DNA of 64,000 nucleotides from Psychrobacter ciconiae (lineage in GTDB: Bacteria; Pseudomonadota; Gammaproteobacteria; Pseudomonadales; Moraxellaceae). This document shows, in pieces, positions 34,492 to 43,668 of this stretch (its first letter is position 1; each line of letters starts with the position of its first letter). The notes under the pieces were generated by a model. It made no database searches, was not told the DNA's origin, and saw only the letters and a list, made by a program, of their open reading frames with translations. Both the position numbers and the translations under genes were made by a program. Where the stretch lies: the NCBI RefSeq assembly GCF_904846055.1, contig NZ_CAJGYV010000001.1, positions 1,984,001-2,048,000 of the forward strand, written 5' to 3'.

Positions 34492-37185
34492 ATGAGTGAC
34501 TCGGTCAGTCCGATTGCCATTGTGGATGAGCTAAAGCAGTCCTATTTGGATTATGCGATGAGCGTGATTGTCTCGCGCGCGCTTCCTGATGTGCGAGACG
34601 GATTTAAGCCGGTACACCGCCGCGTGATGTACGCCATGCACGTGTTGTCAAACGACTACAACAAAGCTTATAAAAAATCGGCGCGTGTGGTGGGCGATGT
34701 CATCGGTAAATACCATCCGCATGGTGACATCGCGGTTTATGATGCAATCGTGCGAATGGCGCAAGATTTTAGTTTGCGCTATCCGATGGTGGACGGTCAA
34801 GGTAACTTTGGTTCAATTGACGATGATCCGCCAGCGGCGATGCGTTATACCGAAGTTCGCATGACCAAGTTGACCCATCAAATGCTTGCCGATTTGGACA
34901 AAGATACGGTCGATTGGGAAGACAACTACGACGGCTCAGAGCGTATGCCAAGTGTGTTGCCGGCGCGAGTGCCCAACCTTTTGGTTAATGGAGCAACGGG
35001 CATTGCGGTTGGAATGGCAACCAACATGGCGCCGCACAACTTAACTGAAGTTATCAATGCCTGCTTAGCGTACGCTAAAAACCCGCAAATCACGGGTGAA
35101 GAGCTGATGACGCACATTTCAGGACCTGATTTTCCGACCGGTGGTATCATCTACGGCAAATCAGGGATTGTTGATGCCTATCGCACCGGTAAAGGTCGGC
35201 TGCACATTCGCGGTCGCTACCACATCGAGCCGATGAGTGACGCAGGCGTCAATCGTGACCGCGAGCGCATCGTGTTCACCGAAGTGCCATATCAAGCCAA
35301 CAAAGCCAAACTGATAGAGCGCATTGCTGAGTTGGTTCGTGATAAAAAGCTTGAAGGCATCAGTGAAATTCGCGATGAGTCGGACAAAGACGGCATGAGG
35401 ATTGCCATTGATTTGCGTCGCGGCGAAAATGCTGAAGTGGTGGTCAATAATTTATTTTTGCAAACGCCGCTTGAGTCAAGTTTTAGCATCAATATGGTGG
35501 CGCTCGATAACGGTCAGCCAAAGCTGTTAAACCTGCGTCAATTAATTGCCGCGTTCGTTCGCCATCGCCAAGAAGTCGTCACTCGCCGCACCATTTTTGA
35601 ATTGAATAAAGCTCGGGTTCGCGGTCATTTGCTTGAAGGCTTAACCGTTGCTCTTGCCAATATTGACGAGATTATCACCACGATTAAAGAGTCGGCAAAC
35701 CGTGGCGATGCGCGTGAAAACCTGCTGGGAAATACGTGGCAGTCGGGCAGCGTTGTTGCCATGCTTGAGGCGGCAGGAAGCCAAGCGATTCGCCCTGATT
35801 TCATTGAAGGCGAAGACCTAAAAGCGCCGTTTGGTTTGATTGAAAATCAATCGCGCTACCGCTTGTCGCTTGACCAAGTGAACGCTATTTTAGAAATGCA
35901 GCTTCACCGGTTAACCGGTCTTGAACAAGACAAGCTCAGTGATGAGTACAAAAGCCTGCTGCTAGAAATCAACCGTTTAGAGTCCATTTTAGGTGATTTT
36001 GACAAGCTGATGGCGGTCATTATTAATGAGATGATTGAAATCCGTGATGAGTTTGGCGATGAGCGCCGAACTGATATTGTGGATTCGCGAGCAGACTTTA
36101 GCCGCGAGGATTTAATCCCTGAACAAACGGTCGTAATGACCGTATCGCGAACCGGTTACGCCAAAACGCAGCCGATTGATGATTATGTGGCACAAAAACG
36201 CGGCGGTAAAGGCAAATCTGCCACCGCGATGAAAGAGGACGACGTGATTGACCATCTAGTGATCACCTCAACTCATGATACCGTGCTTTGTTTTACCGAT
36301 AACGGTCGCGTCTTTAGCCTTCGCGGCTTTGAAGTGCCGATTGCCAGTCGCGGCGCTCGCGGTCGCCCACTGGTCAACCTTATCAACCTTGATCCGGATG
36401 AAACGGTCACCACCATTTTACCGATTCCGCGAAAGCGCGATGACAGCGACCATCATTTTGTATTTTTTGCCACGGCAAATGGTACGGTCAAGCGCGTTGA
36501 TCTTGAGCAGTTTGCCAATATCCGTTCTAATGGGCTGATTGCGCTGAGCCTTGATGATGGCGATAAATTGGTTAACGCTCAACTGACCAATGGCAGCCAA
36601 GAAGTCATGCTATTTTCCTCAAGCGGTAAAGCCATCCGTTTTAATGAAAATGATGCTCGGGCGCTGGGTCGAACCGCGCGCGGTGTTCGCGGAATGCGCA
36701 TCGATGACGAGGAGCAAATCAAATCACTGGTGGTGATTGATGATAACGTCAAAGAAATCCTGATCGCTTGTGAAAACGGCTTTGGCAAACGCACTTTTAT
36801 TGATGAGTTTAATACGCAAAATCGTGGTGGCGGCGGCGTCATTGCTATTAAAACCAGTGAGCGAAATGGCGAGTTGGTGCGAGCGGTGAAAGTTGAGCCA
36901 ATCGATGATGTCATTTTGATTTCCAATAAAGGCACGCTTGTCAGAACGCCGGTTGAACATATCGCCAGCACAGGTCGCAACGCACAGGGCGTCACCTTAA
37001 TTAAGCTTACCAGTGATGAAAAGCTCGTTTCTATTGCCAGCGTTGAAGGCGATGACAACGATGACGCGTTGGTTGACGCTTTAATTGATGATGGCGTATT
37101 TTCTGCCGAATTACAGGCAGACGTCAGCACTGACCTTGATGATATTGTTAGCGCGGCGCAAGCTCAAGAAGACGAGCGCGAATAG
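34492..37185 (+). CDS. gyrA: DNA gyrase subunit A
   Basis: An 897-residue GyrA. The catalytic tyrosine lies in AMRYTEVRM, the breakage-reunion domain is complete, and the C-terminal beta-pinwheel contains the GyrA-box ([10 protein letters not shown]). It forms the A2B2 gyrase that supercoils DNA. The ATG at 34492 has AAGGAG 7 bases upstream; a 10-codon longer frame lacks support. In the quinolone-resistance-determining region the sequence reads [10 protein letters not shown]: residue 80, equal to Ser83 of E. coli and Thr80 of Moraxella catarrhalis, is isoleucine (codon ATC at 34729-34731), while Asp84 (E. coli Asp87) is wild type. The acidic C-terminal tail is normal for the family. Confidence 0.97.
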   Translation: MSDSVSPIAIVDELKQSYLDYAMSVIVSRALPDVRDGFKPVHRRVMYAMHVLSNDYNKAYKKSARVVGDVIGKYHPHGDIAVYDAIVRMAQDFSLRYPMVDGQGNFGSIDDDPPAAMRYTEVRMTKLTHQMLADLDKDTVDWEDNYDGSERMPSVLPARVPNLLVNGATGIAVGMATNMAPHNLTEVINACLAYAKNPQITGEELMTHISGPDFPTGGIIYGKSGIVDAYRTGKGRLHIRGRYHIEPMSDAGVNRDRERIVFTEVPYQANKAKLIERIAELVRDKKLEGISEIRDESDKDGMRIAIDLRRGENAEVVVNNLFLQTPLESSFSINMVALDNGQPKLLNLRQLIAAFVRHRQEVVTRRTIFELNKARVRGHLLEGLTVALANIDEIITTIKESANRGDARENLLGNTWQSGSVVAMLEAAGSQAIRPDFIEGEDLKAPFGLIENQSRYRLSLDQVNAILEMQLHRLTGLEQDKLSDEYKSLLLEINRLESILGDFDKLMAVIINEMIEIRDEFGDERRTDIVDSRADFSREDLIPEQTVVMTVSRTGYAKTQPIDDYVAQKRGGKGKSATAMKEDDVIDHLVITSTHDTVLCFTDNGRVFSLRGFEVPIASRGARGRPLVNLINLDPDETVTTILPIPRKRDDSDHHFVFFATANGTVKRVDLEQFANIRSNGLIALSLDDGDKLVNAQLTNGSQEVMLFSSSGKAIRFNENDARALGRTARGVRGMRIDDEEQIKSLVVIDDNVKEILIACENGFGKRTFIDEFNTQNRGGGGVIAIKTSERNGELVRAVKVEPIDDVILISNKGTLVRTPVEHIASTGRNAQGVTLIKLTSDEKLVSIASVEGDDNDDALVDALIDDGVFSAELQADVSTDLDDIVSAAQAQEDERE

Positions 37186-37231
37186 GTGTTTCGTCAATTA
37201 AGTTAAAAATAAGTTAAATTTAAAAGTCAAT

Positions 37232-37266
37232 AAAAGCCTTGGGCGGGGCGCGTCCGAGGCTTTTTT
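37232..37266 (+). terminator. Terminator after gyrA
   Basis: AAAAGCCT (37232-37239) pairs with AGGCTTTT (37257-37264), with further G-C pairs inside and a T run after. Confidence 0.8.
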
Positions 37267-37298
37267 ATTTTAAAAAAATTTTGATCGAGGCGGTCGTT

Positions 37299-38345
37299 AT
37301 GCTGAACAACCCAACCGCGCAAGGAACCATTGCGGCGGTATTGGCGAATTTTTTATTTTCGGTACTGTTTTTATTTGGTTTGATTTTGCAGCCATTGAGC
37401 GGGACGCAAGTTGCAGCTTGGCGCATCATTATGATGCTCATCAGCTTGGTGGTGTTGATTACGCTCTCAAAGCAGTGGTTGGCGGTTTGCACGTATTTAA
37501 AAACACTCAAGACCGTTCAAGATTGGCTATTATTTATCTTACCAACGCCTATTCTGGGGGCGCAAATTTGGTTGTTTATGTGGGGTCCTGTCAACGGCTT
37601 GGGGCTTGACGTGACTTTGGGCTATTTTTTATACCCTCTGGTGATGATTGTTATTGGACGCGTCTTTTATCACGAGACCATGAGCCGTTTGCAGTGGCTT
37701 GCAACCGGCTGCGCGGCGCTTGGTATTGGCTATGACGTTTGGCTGTTTGGTCAAATATCGTGGGCGACCTTATTTGTTTGTTTGGGCTATCCGCCGTATT
37801 ATTTGATGCGCCGAAAGCTCGCTGTTCCACCGATTACCGGACTGCTTTCAGATTTGATTTTGCTATTGCCGGTAGTTATTTTTATTTTGCTGCAATCAGG
37901 CGGCGTGACTTTGGTTGAAACCGCGCCAAAGCTTTGGTATTTATTGCCGCTGCTTGGGGTTTTAAGCACCGCGGCGATGTCTTTAACGATGGTTGCCAGT
38001 AACAAGTTGCCGGTATCGCTATTTGGAACGCTGTGTTATTTAGAGCCGATTTTTTTGTTTGTTTTTTCTATCACCCTTTTGCATCAAAGCGTCAGCGAGG
38101 GCGGTTCGGTGATTATGTTTGGGCTGATATTTGTGGCGCTAATGATTATGGTAATAGATAGTGCGCTTGGCTATTGGGCGCGCCGCCGTGAAAATCGCTT
38201 GCAAGGTTATGGCGAGCTGCAAGTGGCGACCTTTCCAACGACCAAGCGTTTTAAAAAACGCCGCGTGAAAAGCTTACTTCGCGTTCGCCGATTCAGAAAA
38301 CTACAAAAAGAACGGCAACGCCCTACGGCAAAAATTCAGCGCTGA
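37299..38345 (+). CDS. RarD-like EamA/DMT family permease
   Basis: About 348 residues with ten hydrophobic segments in two repeats, matching the RarD branch of drug/metabolite transporters (early WRIIMML segment, the GYFLYPL motif, and a YYLMRRK loop). The C-terminal 50 residues are strongly basic (Arg/Lys-rich) and cytosolic. RarD proteins are linked to chloramphenicol sensitivity in some bacteria, but transport substrates are unknown. The ATG at 37299 has GAGG before it and is preferred over an upstream frame opening inside the gyrA terminator. Confidence 0.82.
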   Translation: MLNNPTAQGTIAAVLANFLFSVLFLFGLILQPLSGTQVAAWRIIMMLISLVVLITLSKQWLAVCTYLKTLKTVQDWLLFILPTPILGAQIWLFMWGPVNGLGLDVTLGYFLYPLVMIVIGRVFYHETMSRLQWLATGCAALGIGYDVWLFGQISWATLFVCLGYPPYYLMRRKLAVPPITGLLSDLILLLPVVIFILLQSGGVTLVETAPKLWYLLPLLGVLSTAAMSLTMVASNKLPVSLFGTLCYLEPIFLFVFSITLLHQSVSEGGSVIMFGLIFVALMIMVIDSALGYWARRRENRLQGYGELQVATFPTTKRFKKRRVKSLLRVRRFRKLQKERQRPTAKIQR

Positions 38346-38464
38346 CTTGTCAGACATTATTTTTCGTAACCAAAGCTTTGCAGAACACTGATAAAGCCAA
38401 ATGATTGCGTTATTATCCAAAACAGTAATTCACTTTTAATTTTTTACTTATTATGGATTGAGCT

Positions 38465-39136
38465 ATGCTGCATCTTCATCATTTAAGCCAGTCGCGGTCA
38501 TTTCGGATTTTGTGGTTGCTTGAGGAGTTGGAACTTGACTATAAGTTATCGCGCTATGAACGTAATAAATCGTACCTTGCGCCTGATTGTCTTAAAAAAA
38601 TCCAACCGCTAGGGCACGCGCCGATTTTGGAAGTCGATGGTAAGCCGCTGATTGAGTCAGGATTTATTATTGAATATTTGCTCAAACATTTTGATAAAGA
38701 GCGTCAATTTAAACCTGAAGATAACAACGAGACGGCTTGGGAAAATTACACCTTTTGGCTGCATTTTGCTGAAGGAGCACTGATGCCGACGCTGGTGATG
38801 CGCTTGGTGTTCACTAAAGTTGTGGCTAAATCACCCATGCTGATAAAGCCGATTAGCAAGGGTATCCAAAAGCAGGTCGAGCACAGTATGATCGCTAATA
38901 ATCTGACGGTGATGCTGGCAATGATGGATCAGCATTTAAGCGACAACCATTGGTTTGCCGGAGCAAGTTTTAGCGCGGCTGACATTCAGATGTATTTTGC
39001 AGCAGCGGCTGCTAATGCGCAAGCGCCGTTTGACAGCGCTCAATTTGCCAATATCTTAAATTGGATGAAGCGTTGCCAAGCCCGCGACGCGTTTCAAAAA
39101 GCTGAGAACAAAGGCGGGAAGCTGACCTTTCAGTAA
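38465..39136 (+). CDS. Glutathione S-transferase family protein
   Basis: A 223-residue cytosolic GST: thioredoxin-like N-terminal domain with SQSRSFRILW and the cis-proline region APILEVDG followed by LIESGFIIEYL, and an all-helical C-terminal domain with the FSAADIQM motif. The family conjugates or reduces electrophiles with glutathione. The N-terminal Ser may be catalytic. Substrate unknown. Confidence 0.88.
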   Translation: MLHLHHLSQSRSFRILWLLEELELDYKLSRYERNKSYLAPDCLKKIQPLGHAPILEVDGKPLIESGFIIEYLLKHFDKERQFKPEDNNETAWENYTFWLHFAEGALMPTLVMRLVFTKVVAKSPMLIKPISKGIQKQVEHSMIANNLTVMLAMMDQHLSDNHWFAGASFSAADIQMYFAAAAANAQAPFDSAQFANILNWMKRCQARDAFQKAENKGGKLTFQ

Positions 39137-39168
39137 TGTTAATAACAAACTAAGTTAAAAGGACAACC

Positions 39169-39405
39169 ATGTCAGACCCAGTTTCGCCAAAGCCACCAAA
39201 TGACAATATCAATGACAGCGAGATTGTCGCGCCAACGCCTATTGACGTTAAATCTTGGCTGCAAAAGTTGTTGGTTGCGATTTTATGCGTGGTCAGCTTT
39301 TATGGCGGCTGGCGCGCGCATGAGTCAAACATCATCAAGCACTGCTTGGCAAGCGGCGGTCAGTTGGACAATTCAGGGCAAGTGCTGCTTTGTAAATTGC
39401 CATAA
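39169..39405 (+). CDS. Small single-pass membrane protein
   Basis: A 78-residue protein with a good AAGGAC ribosome binding site. Residues 1-28 are polar, residues 30-48 form one transmembrane segment (LLVAILCVVSFYGGW), and the C-terminal 30 residues carry two cysteines (HCLASGG, LLCKL) that could form a disulfide outside the membrane. It precedes rnz by 21 bases. Function unknown. Confidence 0.6.
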   Translation: MSDPVSPKPPNDNINDSEIVAPTPIDVKSWLQKLLVAILCVVSFYGGWRAHESNIIKHCLASGGQLDNSGQVLLCKLP

Positions 39406-39426
39406 TTTTAAAGTGCGGGTAAATCA

Positions 39427-40482
39427 ATGCTGAAATTGACTTTTTTAGGAACCTCGGCAGGCGTTCCCACCAAATCGCGAAACGTGACTGCGCTTGCGGT
39501 CGAATGTCTGAATCCTTTTGATAACCGTGCTAGGAAAAAGCGCCCGTGGCTGCTTGTTGACTGCGGCGAGGGTACTCAGCATCAATTGCTTAAAACTAAT
39601 CTGTCCGTTCATCAGCTTGCCGCCATTTGCATCACTCACGTTCATGGCGACCATTGTTATGGTTTGCCAGGGCTGCTGGCAAGCGCGGCAATGTCCGGTC
39701 GAACTGCACCTTTAACGTTAATTGCGCCAAAAGCCATTGCCAAGTTTTTGGACGCCATCACGTTAACAACCGAGCTTTATTTTCCGTTTGCTATTGAGTT
39801 TTTGGCGATTGAGGATTTGCTTGCTCAGGACAAAACCGTCGATTTACCTTTTAGTAACTATCACCAAGTAAGCATCGATATCACTGCGCTTTCGCACCGC
39901 GTTGCCTCATTTGGCTTTGGGATTTCGCAAACCGTCACTAAAAGTACGTTAGATAAAGAAAAATTGCTTGAAAATGGTATCAAACCGAGCGCAATTTGGG
40001 GAAAGCTTCAGCAAGGTTTTAATGTTACTCTTGAAAATAAGCAAATTTTAAAGGCAAAAGACTATTTAATTACCGAAAAAGTTAACACCAAAGTTGTTGT
40101 TGCAGGTGACAATGACACGCCAAATTTACTTGCTAAAACGCTTATCGACGCTGATTTGTTGGTTCACGAAGCCACCTATTCAAGCGATATTTTAGCAAAA
40201 ATAAAAGCTAAAAATTTGGACTTTGACCCGATGCACAGCAGCGCGCTTGAGGTTGGGCGTGCGGCTGAAAGTCTTGGGGTAAAAAACTTAATCTTGACCC
40301 ATTTTAGCGCGCGCTATCAAGGCTTTGATGATGAAGCAAGCGCCACGCCAAATATGGCAACCATTCGCTTGGATGCAAGGCAAGCTTATCAGGGCAACCT
40401 TTGGCTGGCTAAAGACTTTGCCCAATATTTGGTTAATGGCGCAAAAGCTGATAATACCGTAGAATATTTAGGTCAAATTTAG
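39427..40482 (+). CDS. rnz: Ribonuclease Z
   Basis: A 351-residue metallo-beta-lactamase-fold enzyme. The zinc ligands are His71, His73, Asp75 and His76 in the THVHGDH motif, with later motifs HEATY and LTHFSARY typical of tRNase Z. The family cleaves 3' trailers from pre-tRNA or acts as RNase BN. Since tRNAs in this window encode CCA, its role may be general RNA turnover. It overlaps the convergent DUF815 gene by four bases. Confidence 0.9.
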   Translation: MLKLTFLGTSAGVPTKSRNVTALAVECLNPFDNRARKKRPWLLVDCGEGTQHQLLKTNLSVHQLAAICITHVHGDHCYGLPGLLASAAMSGRTAPLTLIAPKAIAKFLDAITLTTELYFPFAIEFLAIEDLLAQDKTVDLPFSNYHQVSIDITALSHRVASFGFGISQTVTKSTLDKEKLLENGIKPSAIWGKLQQGFNVTLENKQILKAKDYLITEKVNTKVVVAGDNDTPNLLAKTLIDADLLVHEATYSSDILAKIKAKNLDFDPMHSSALEVGRAAESLGVKNLILTHFSARYQGFDDEASATPNMATIRLDARQAYQGNLWLAKDFAQYLVNGAKADNTVEYLGQI

Positions 40483-41480
40483 CAAGAGCTTTCATCATCA
40501 AGCGCCAATTTAGCTTGACCGATCCAAAAGCGGCTAAACTGATATGCCACGCGCCCCGAACGACCGCCGCGTTCCGATGCCCAGCGCAGTGCTTGCGATT
40601 TTAGCGCCTCGGTTAAGGTAAATTGACCATCGTTAGCGCTTGCAATCACCTCAGCAAGCGCAATTTTTTTATCCGCGGTATCATTAACGATTTGCTGATG
40701 TAAATAATGCGCCACAATTTGCAAATAGGTGTCTTGATTCATCGGATAAAACGACAGCCAAACGCCAAAGCGGTCGGACAGCGACACCGTCTCGTCAATG
40801 GTCTCGTAAGGGTTGACCTCGTCGGTTTGACCGTTATAAATGTTAAGATTGTCTTTCATCAATTGCGGCAATAAATGGCGGCGGTTACTGGTCGCATACA
40901 CCAAAAGCTTATCTTGCTCAGAGTCGAGCGCGCCATCAAGGACGCTTTTAAGGGTTCGATAGCTTTCATCTTGACCGTTAAATGCCAAATCATCGCAATA
41001 AACGATATAGCGGCACGGGCAGTCTTTGGGCAATTCGTGAATGGCGGCGCGGATTTTATCCAACACCAACAGATCATCGCGAGCCACCTCAATCACGCGC
41101 AAGCCGTCTTTGTGATAAGCATGAAGCAGCGCCCGAATGAGCGATGATTTGCCCGCGCCACGCGTTCCGGTCATCAGCACGTGGTTCGCCGGATAGCCTT
41201 TTAAAAACTGGCGCGTGTTTTGCTCAAGCTTGGCTTTTTGCTTGTCGATGCCGTGCAAGTCATCAAGGCTTACAAACAAATTGACCGTCAATGGCTCTAA
41301 ATGTCCCGTTTGACCACCAACCCAGCGATAGGCTAATTGCTCAGGGTTAATGCTGATTTTTGGGGTGACATGCTGCACCAAATAGTTTTCGAGCAGCGCT
41401 AAAATGGGCGCGGGAAGGGCGTAATGGCTTGCGTTAAAATCAATATTGCCGCTGCCTTCTAATACTGGATTGAAGCTCAT
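40479..41480 (-). CDS. DUF815 family AAA+ ATPase
   Basis: A 333-residue protein with Walker A GTRGAGKSS (about 105-113), a Walker B-like IVYCDDLAF and the SNRRHL sensor segment, all typical of DUF815 ATPases. The family is widespread and poorly characterised; members may act as molecular switches. It ends within the convergent rnz gene. Confidence 0.85.
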   Translation of the reverse strand: MSFNPVLEGSGNIDFNASHYALPAPILALLENYLVQHVTPKISINPEQLAYRWVGGQTGHLEPLTVNLFVSLDDLHGIDKQKAKLEQNTRQFLKGYPANHVLMTGTRGAGKSSLIRALLHAYHKDGLRVIEVARDDLLVLDKIRAAIHELPKDCPCRYIVYCDDLAFNGQDESYRTLKSVLDGALDSEQDKLLVYATSNRRHLLPQLMKDNLNIYNGQTDEVNPYETIDETVSLSDRFGVWLSFYPMNQDTYLQIVAHYLHQQIVNDTADKKIALAEVIASANDGQFTLTEALKSQALRWASERGGRSGRVAYQFSRFWIGQAKLALDDESSC

Positions 41481-41571
41481 AATCCCTCACAGACTTAAAA
41501 TTGACTTATAGTATACCTTGTTTTTAAACTATAGTAGTTTTCTAATCTTGATATCGCTTGCTAGCTATTTT

Positions 41572-42105
41572 TTAATCTCTTTCTATCAATATGCCTAAGT
41601 TGTTACAGCCTAATTGATATCCATTGCCACAGGCTTTGGCAAAGTACTTTTTTGCTATCACTGGATTGGCTCGCACGCCGTGACCTGCGTAGTACATCAT
41701 ACCAAGGTTATATTGTGATCTTGCATCTCCTTGATTGGAGGCATTTAGATACCATCTAGCAGCTTTATAATAGTTCTGACGAGCACCTTCGCCATAGTTA
41801 TAGAGGGTTCCAAGTTGGTATTGGGCAGGAACATAGCCTTGCTCAGCGGATTTTGTAAACCATTCAATCGCTTTCGCGTAATCCTGACCCACGCCGTGAC
41901 CGTCGTAGTAAGCTTTACCAATATTAAATTGAGCCTCAGAATCGCCTTGATTGGCTTTTACGGTTAGGGCTTCAAATTCTTTTTCAATCTCTAACTTTAC
42001 AGGGGAGACCTTGCTAGGAATGCTGATAGTCTGCGTATCAATGGCTTGATGACATCCAGTGAGCATCAAGCCAGTAAGTAAAAATATTGAGAGTCCTTTT
42101 TTCAT
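41572..42105 (-). CDS. Sel1-repeat lipoprotein
   Basis: About 177 residues. A signal peptide with lipobox (LTGC) is followed by three or four Sel1 repeats (AQFNIGKAYYDGHGVGQDYAK and successors with A-QYxLGxxYxxGxG pattern). The family usually provides protein-binding surfaces in the periplasm or outer membrane. I place the start at the ATG at 42105, which gives a typical MKK signal peptide; an ATG four codons upstream is also possible. It diverges from the kinase gene over a spacer of only about 65 bases, so the two may share regulation. Confidence 0.82.
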   Translation of the reverse strand: MKKGLSIFLLTGLMLTGCHQAIDTQTISIPSKVSPVKLEIEKEFEALTVKANQGDSEAQFNIGKAYYDGHGVGQDYAKAIEWFTKSAEQGYVPAQYQLGTLYNYGEGARQNYYKAARWYLNASNQGDARSQYNLGMMYYAGHGVRANPVIAKKYFAKACGNGYQLGCNNLGILIERD

Positions 42106-42172
42106 AGTAGCGGTCATCCCCTTTGTGATTGCTATACTATAAACTAATTTTCACTAAAGTATAATTATCATC

Positions 42173-43114
42173 ATGAGCCTGAGCAGCAAAGCGGTTAACC
42201 AAAATAAAACCAAAACAATAAATCCAAAATTGGCGTTAGAAAATACAGCCACTCAACTTTTACCGAAATTAACCGAAAAATTTCGCGATTTTGGTTATGT
42301 AGAAATCTGCCATCAACGACTCAGTCAGCAAGATAGTGACTTTTTAAGTTATCAAGGGTTAACTAAAGCGGAACATTTAGTCTTTGGAACCGTGATGATT
42401 AAATGGTCATTATCACCGCAAAGTCTTTCTGAATTGTCCCATGAAATCAACATTTTAAAAGCGTTATCAAAAATAGAAAAAAACTCAAAAATCGTTCCAA
42501 AATTACTTGCTTCTAAAAGTAGCGCGGTTATTTTTTTAGAGAACACTTACCAGTTTGAATTTTTGGTGATGCTTTATTTTTCGAGCTCATTAAATAAGCA
42601 AATTAGGCTGCCGATGAGCCTTGAGCAAAAGCAAGAGTTGCTGATAAAAAGCGCGCAGATTATTAATAGCCTTCATCAAAGCGGCTGGCTTCATGGCGAT
42701 ATCAAACCAAGCAATATTTTGGTTGATAATAGCAAAAACGAGTTGCAATTATTCTTAACAGATTTTGCGTTATCAAAGCAAATTGGCGACAGCAAAAACT
42801 TAAGCATTTCCGGAACGCCCGCGTATCTAGCGCCTGAATGTTGGCATGGGGAAGGGTTAAGCTTGCAAAGCGATATTTATGCGTTTGGGGTAATGATGGT
42901 TGAGATATTAATGGGAAAGCGCGCCTTTAGCATTGATAAATCAAGTCCAAATCATGCGAAAGCTTGGGCGATGGCTCATTGCCAAAATCCACTACCAAGA
43001 TTGCCCGTTGATTATCAACAATACCAATCTGTCATAAACAAAGCATTGGCAAAACGGCAAGCGCAGCGCTATCAAAGTATGAGTAGAATTATTAAAGACT
43101 TGTTAGCTCTTTAA
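42173..43114 (+). CDS. Soluble Hanks-type serine/threonine protein kinase
   Basis: A 313-residue kinase domain without a transmembrane helix or extra domains. Candidate key residues: Lys77 (VMIK), Glu91, the catalytic loop HGDIKPSN (Asp176, Lys178, Asn181), a DFA motif in place of DFG (Asp197), SGTPAYLAPE, and DIYAFGVMMVE. The glycine-rich loop is not recognisable. Core catalytic residues are present, so activity is likely. Bacterial kinases with HGD instead of HRD are common. Target unknown. It diverges from a Sel1 lipoprotein gene. Confidence 0.85.
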   Translation: MSLSSKAVNQNKTKTINPKLALENTATQLLPKLTEKFRDFGYVEICHQRLSQQDSDFLSYQGLTKAEHLVFGTVMIKWSLSPQSLSELSHEINILKALSKIEKNSKIVPKLLASKSSAVIFLENTYQFEFLVMLYFSSSLNKQIRLPMSLEQKQELLIKSAQIINSLHQSGWLHGDIKPSNILVDNSKNELQLFLTDFALSKQIGDSKNLSISGTPAYLAPECWHGEGLSLQSDIYAFGVMMVEILMGKRAFSIDKSSPNHAKAWAMAHCQNPLPRLPVDYQQYQSVINKALAKRQAQRYQSMSRIIKDLLAL

Positions 43115-43152
43115 AAAAAAGGGAAAATCATAAAAGGTCAAATTTTAGGCAT

Positions 43153-43176
43153 AAAAAAACCTGCTAGTTAGCAGGA
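43153..43176 (-). terminator. Terminator of tRNA-Leu
   Basis: On the minus strand CCTGCT (43175-43170) pairs with AGCAGG (43165-43160), followed by seven T. It also lies just after the kinase gene on the other strand, where the T run is weaker. Confidence 0.8.
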
Positions 43177-43204
43177 GTTTTATCTAAGAGTTACTATCGA
43201 AAAA

Positions 43205-43289
43205 TGGTGGGGCTGGAGAGACTCGAACTCTCACACCTCTCGGCGCCAGAACCTAAATCTGGTGCGTCTACCAATTCCGCCACAGCCCC
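43205..43289 (-). tRNA. tRNA-Leu (TAG)
   Basis: An 85-base class II tRNA on the minus strand: acceptor GGGGCTG with CAGCCCC, anticodon stem CCAGA/TCTGG around anticodon TAG, a long variable arm (CGCCGAGAGGTG), T-arm GAGTTCGAGTCTC and an encoded CCA end. It is very close to E. coli tRNA-Leu(UAG). Confidence 0.97.
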
Positions 43290-43668
43290 ATTTGTCAGCT
43301 TATCTTAGCAGCGAAATTAAGTTATCGCAAGAAGATAAGTAACTGATTCGGTAGTGCGTCTCAGTGGTTGCTCATTATATAGAGTTTTAAACGCTTGGCA
43401 AGCCTTTTTTGCAATTAATTTTAAAATAGTTGGCAAGTTTTTGCTAAGAATTTGAAATTAAAAATATTTTTAAACTAAATCTTTTTAAAAAAGCGCTTTG
43501 TCAGTTTTGGCCGAAAAATATGCAAATAAGCTATAATCTGCTTTTTATTTTGCCATTTTGACCTAATTTTAAGCATTAAATCAAACGCTTAGCGAATAAA
43601 TTGTGGTGCTTGAAGCAAAAAAAACGTACAATGCGCCAAGCTTTAATCACTTGCAATCAAGGTTCGCC
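43290..43668. other. Intergenic region between tRNA-Leu and rimO
   Basis: 379 AT-rich bases. It holds the tRNA-Leu promoter (minus) and, on the plus strand, a TATAAT at 43532-43537 that may serve rimO. No other gene seen. Confidence 0.5.
43374..43401 (-). promoter_or_regulatory. Sigma70 promoter of tRNA-Leu
   Basis: On the minus strand TTGCCA (43401-43396) and TATAAT (43379-43374) are separated by 16 bases, the same spacing as in the other tRNA promoter of this window. Confidence 0.75.

Noticed and set aside
36579..37130. 183-residue open frame antisense to gyrA
   Set aside because: It lies wholly within gyrA, is Ser/Ile-rich as expected for the complement of Asp/Glu-rich codons, and has no ribosome binding site or family match.
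40479..40482. Frameshift or annotation conflict at the rnz / DUF815 junction
   Set aside because: Both convergent genes are intact; a four-base overlap of stop regions is normal.
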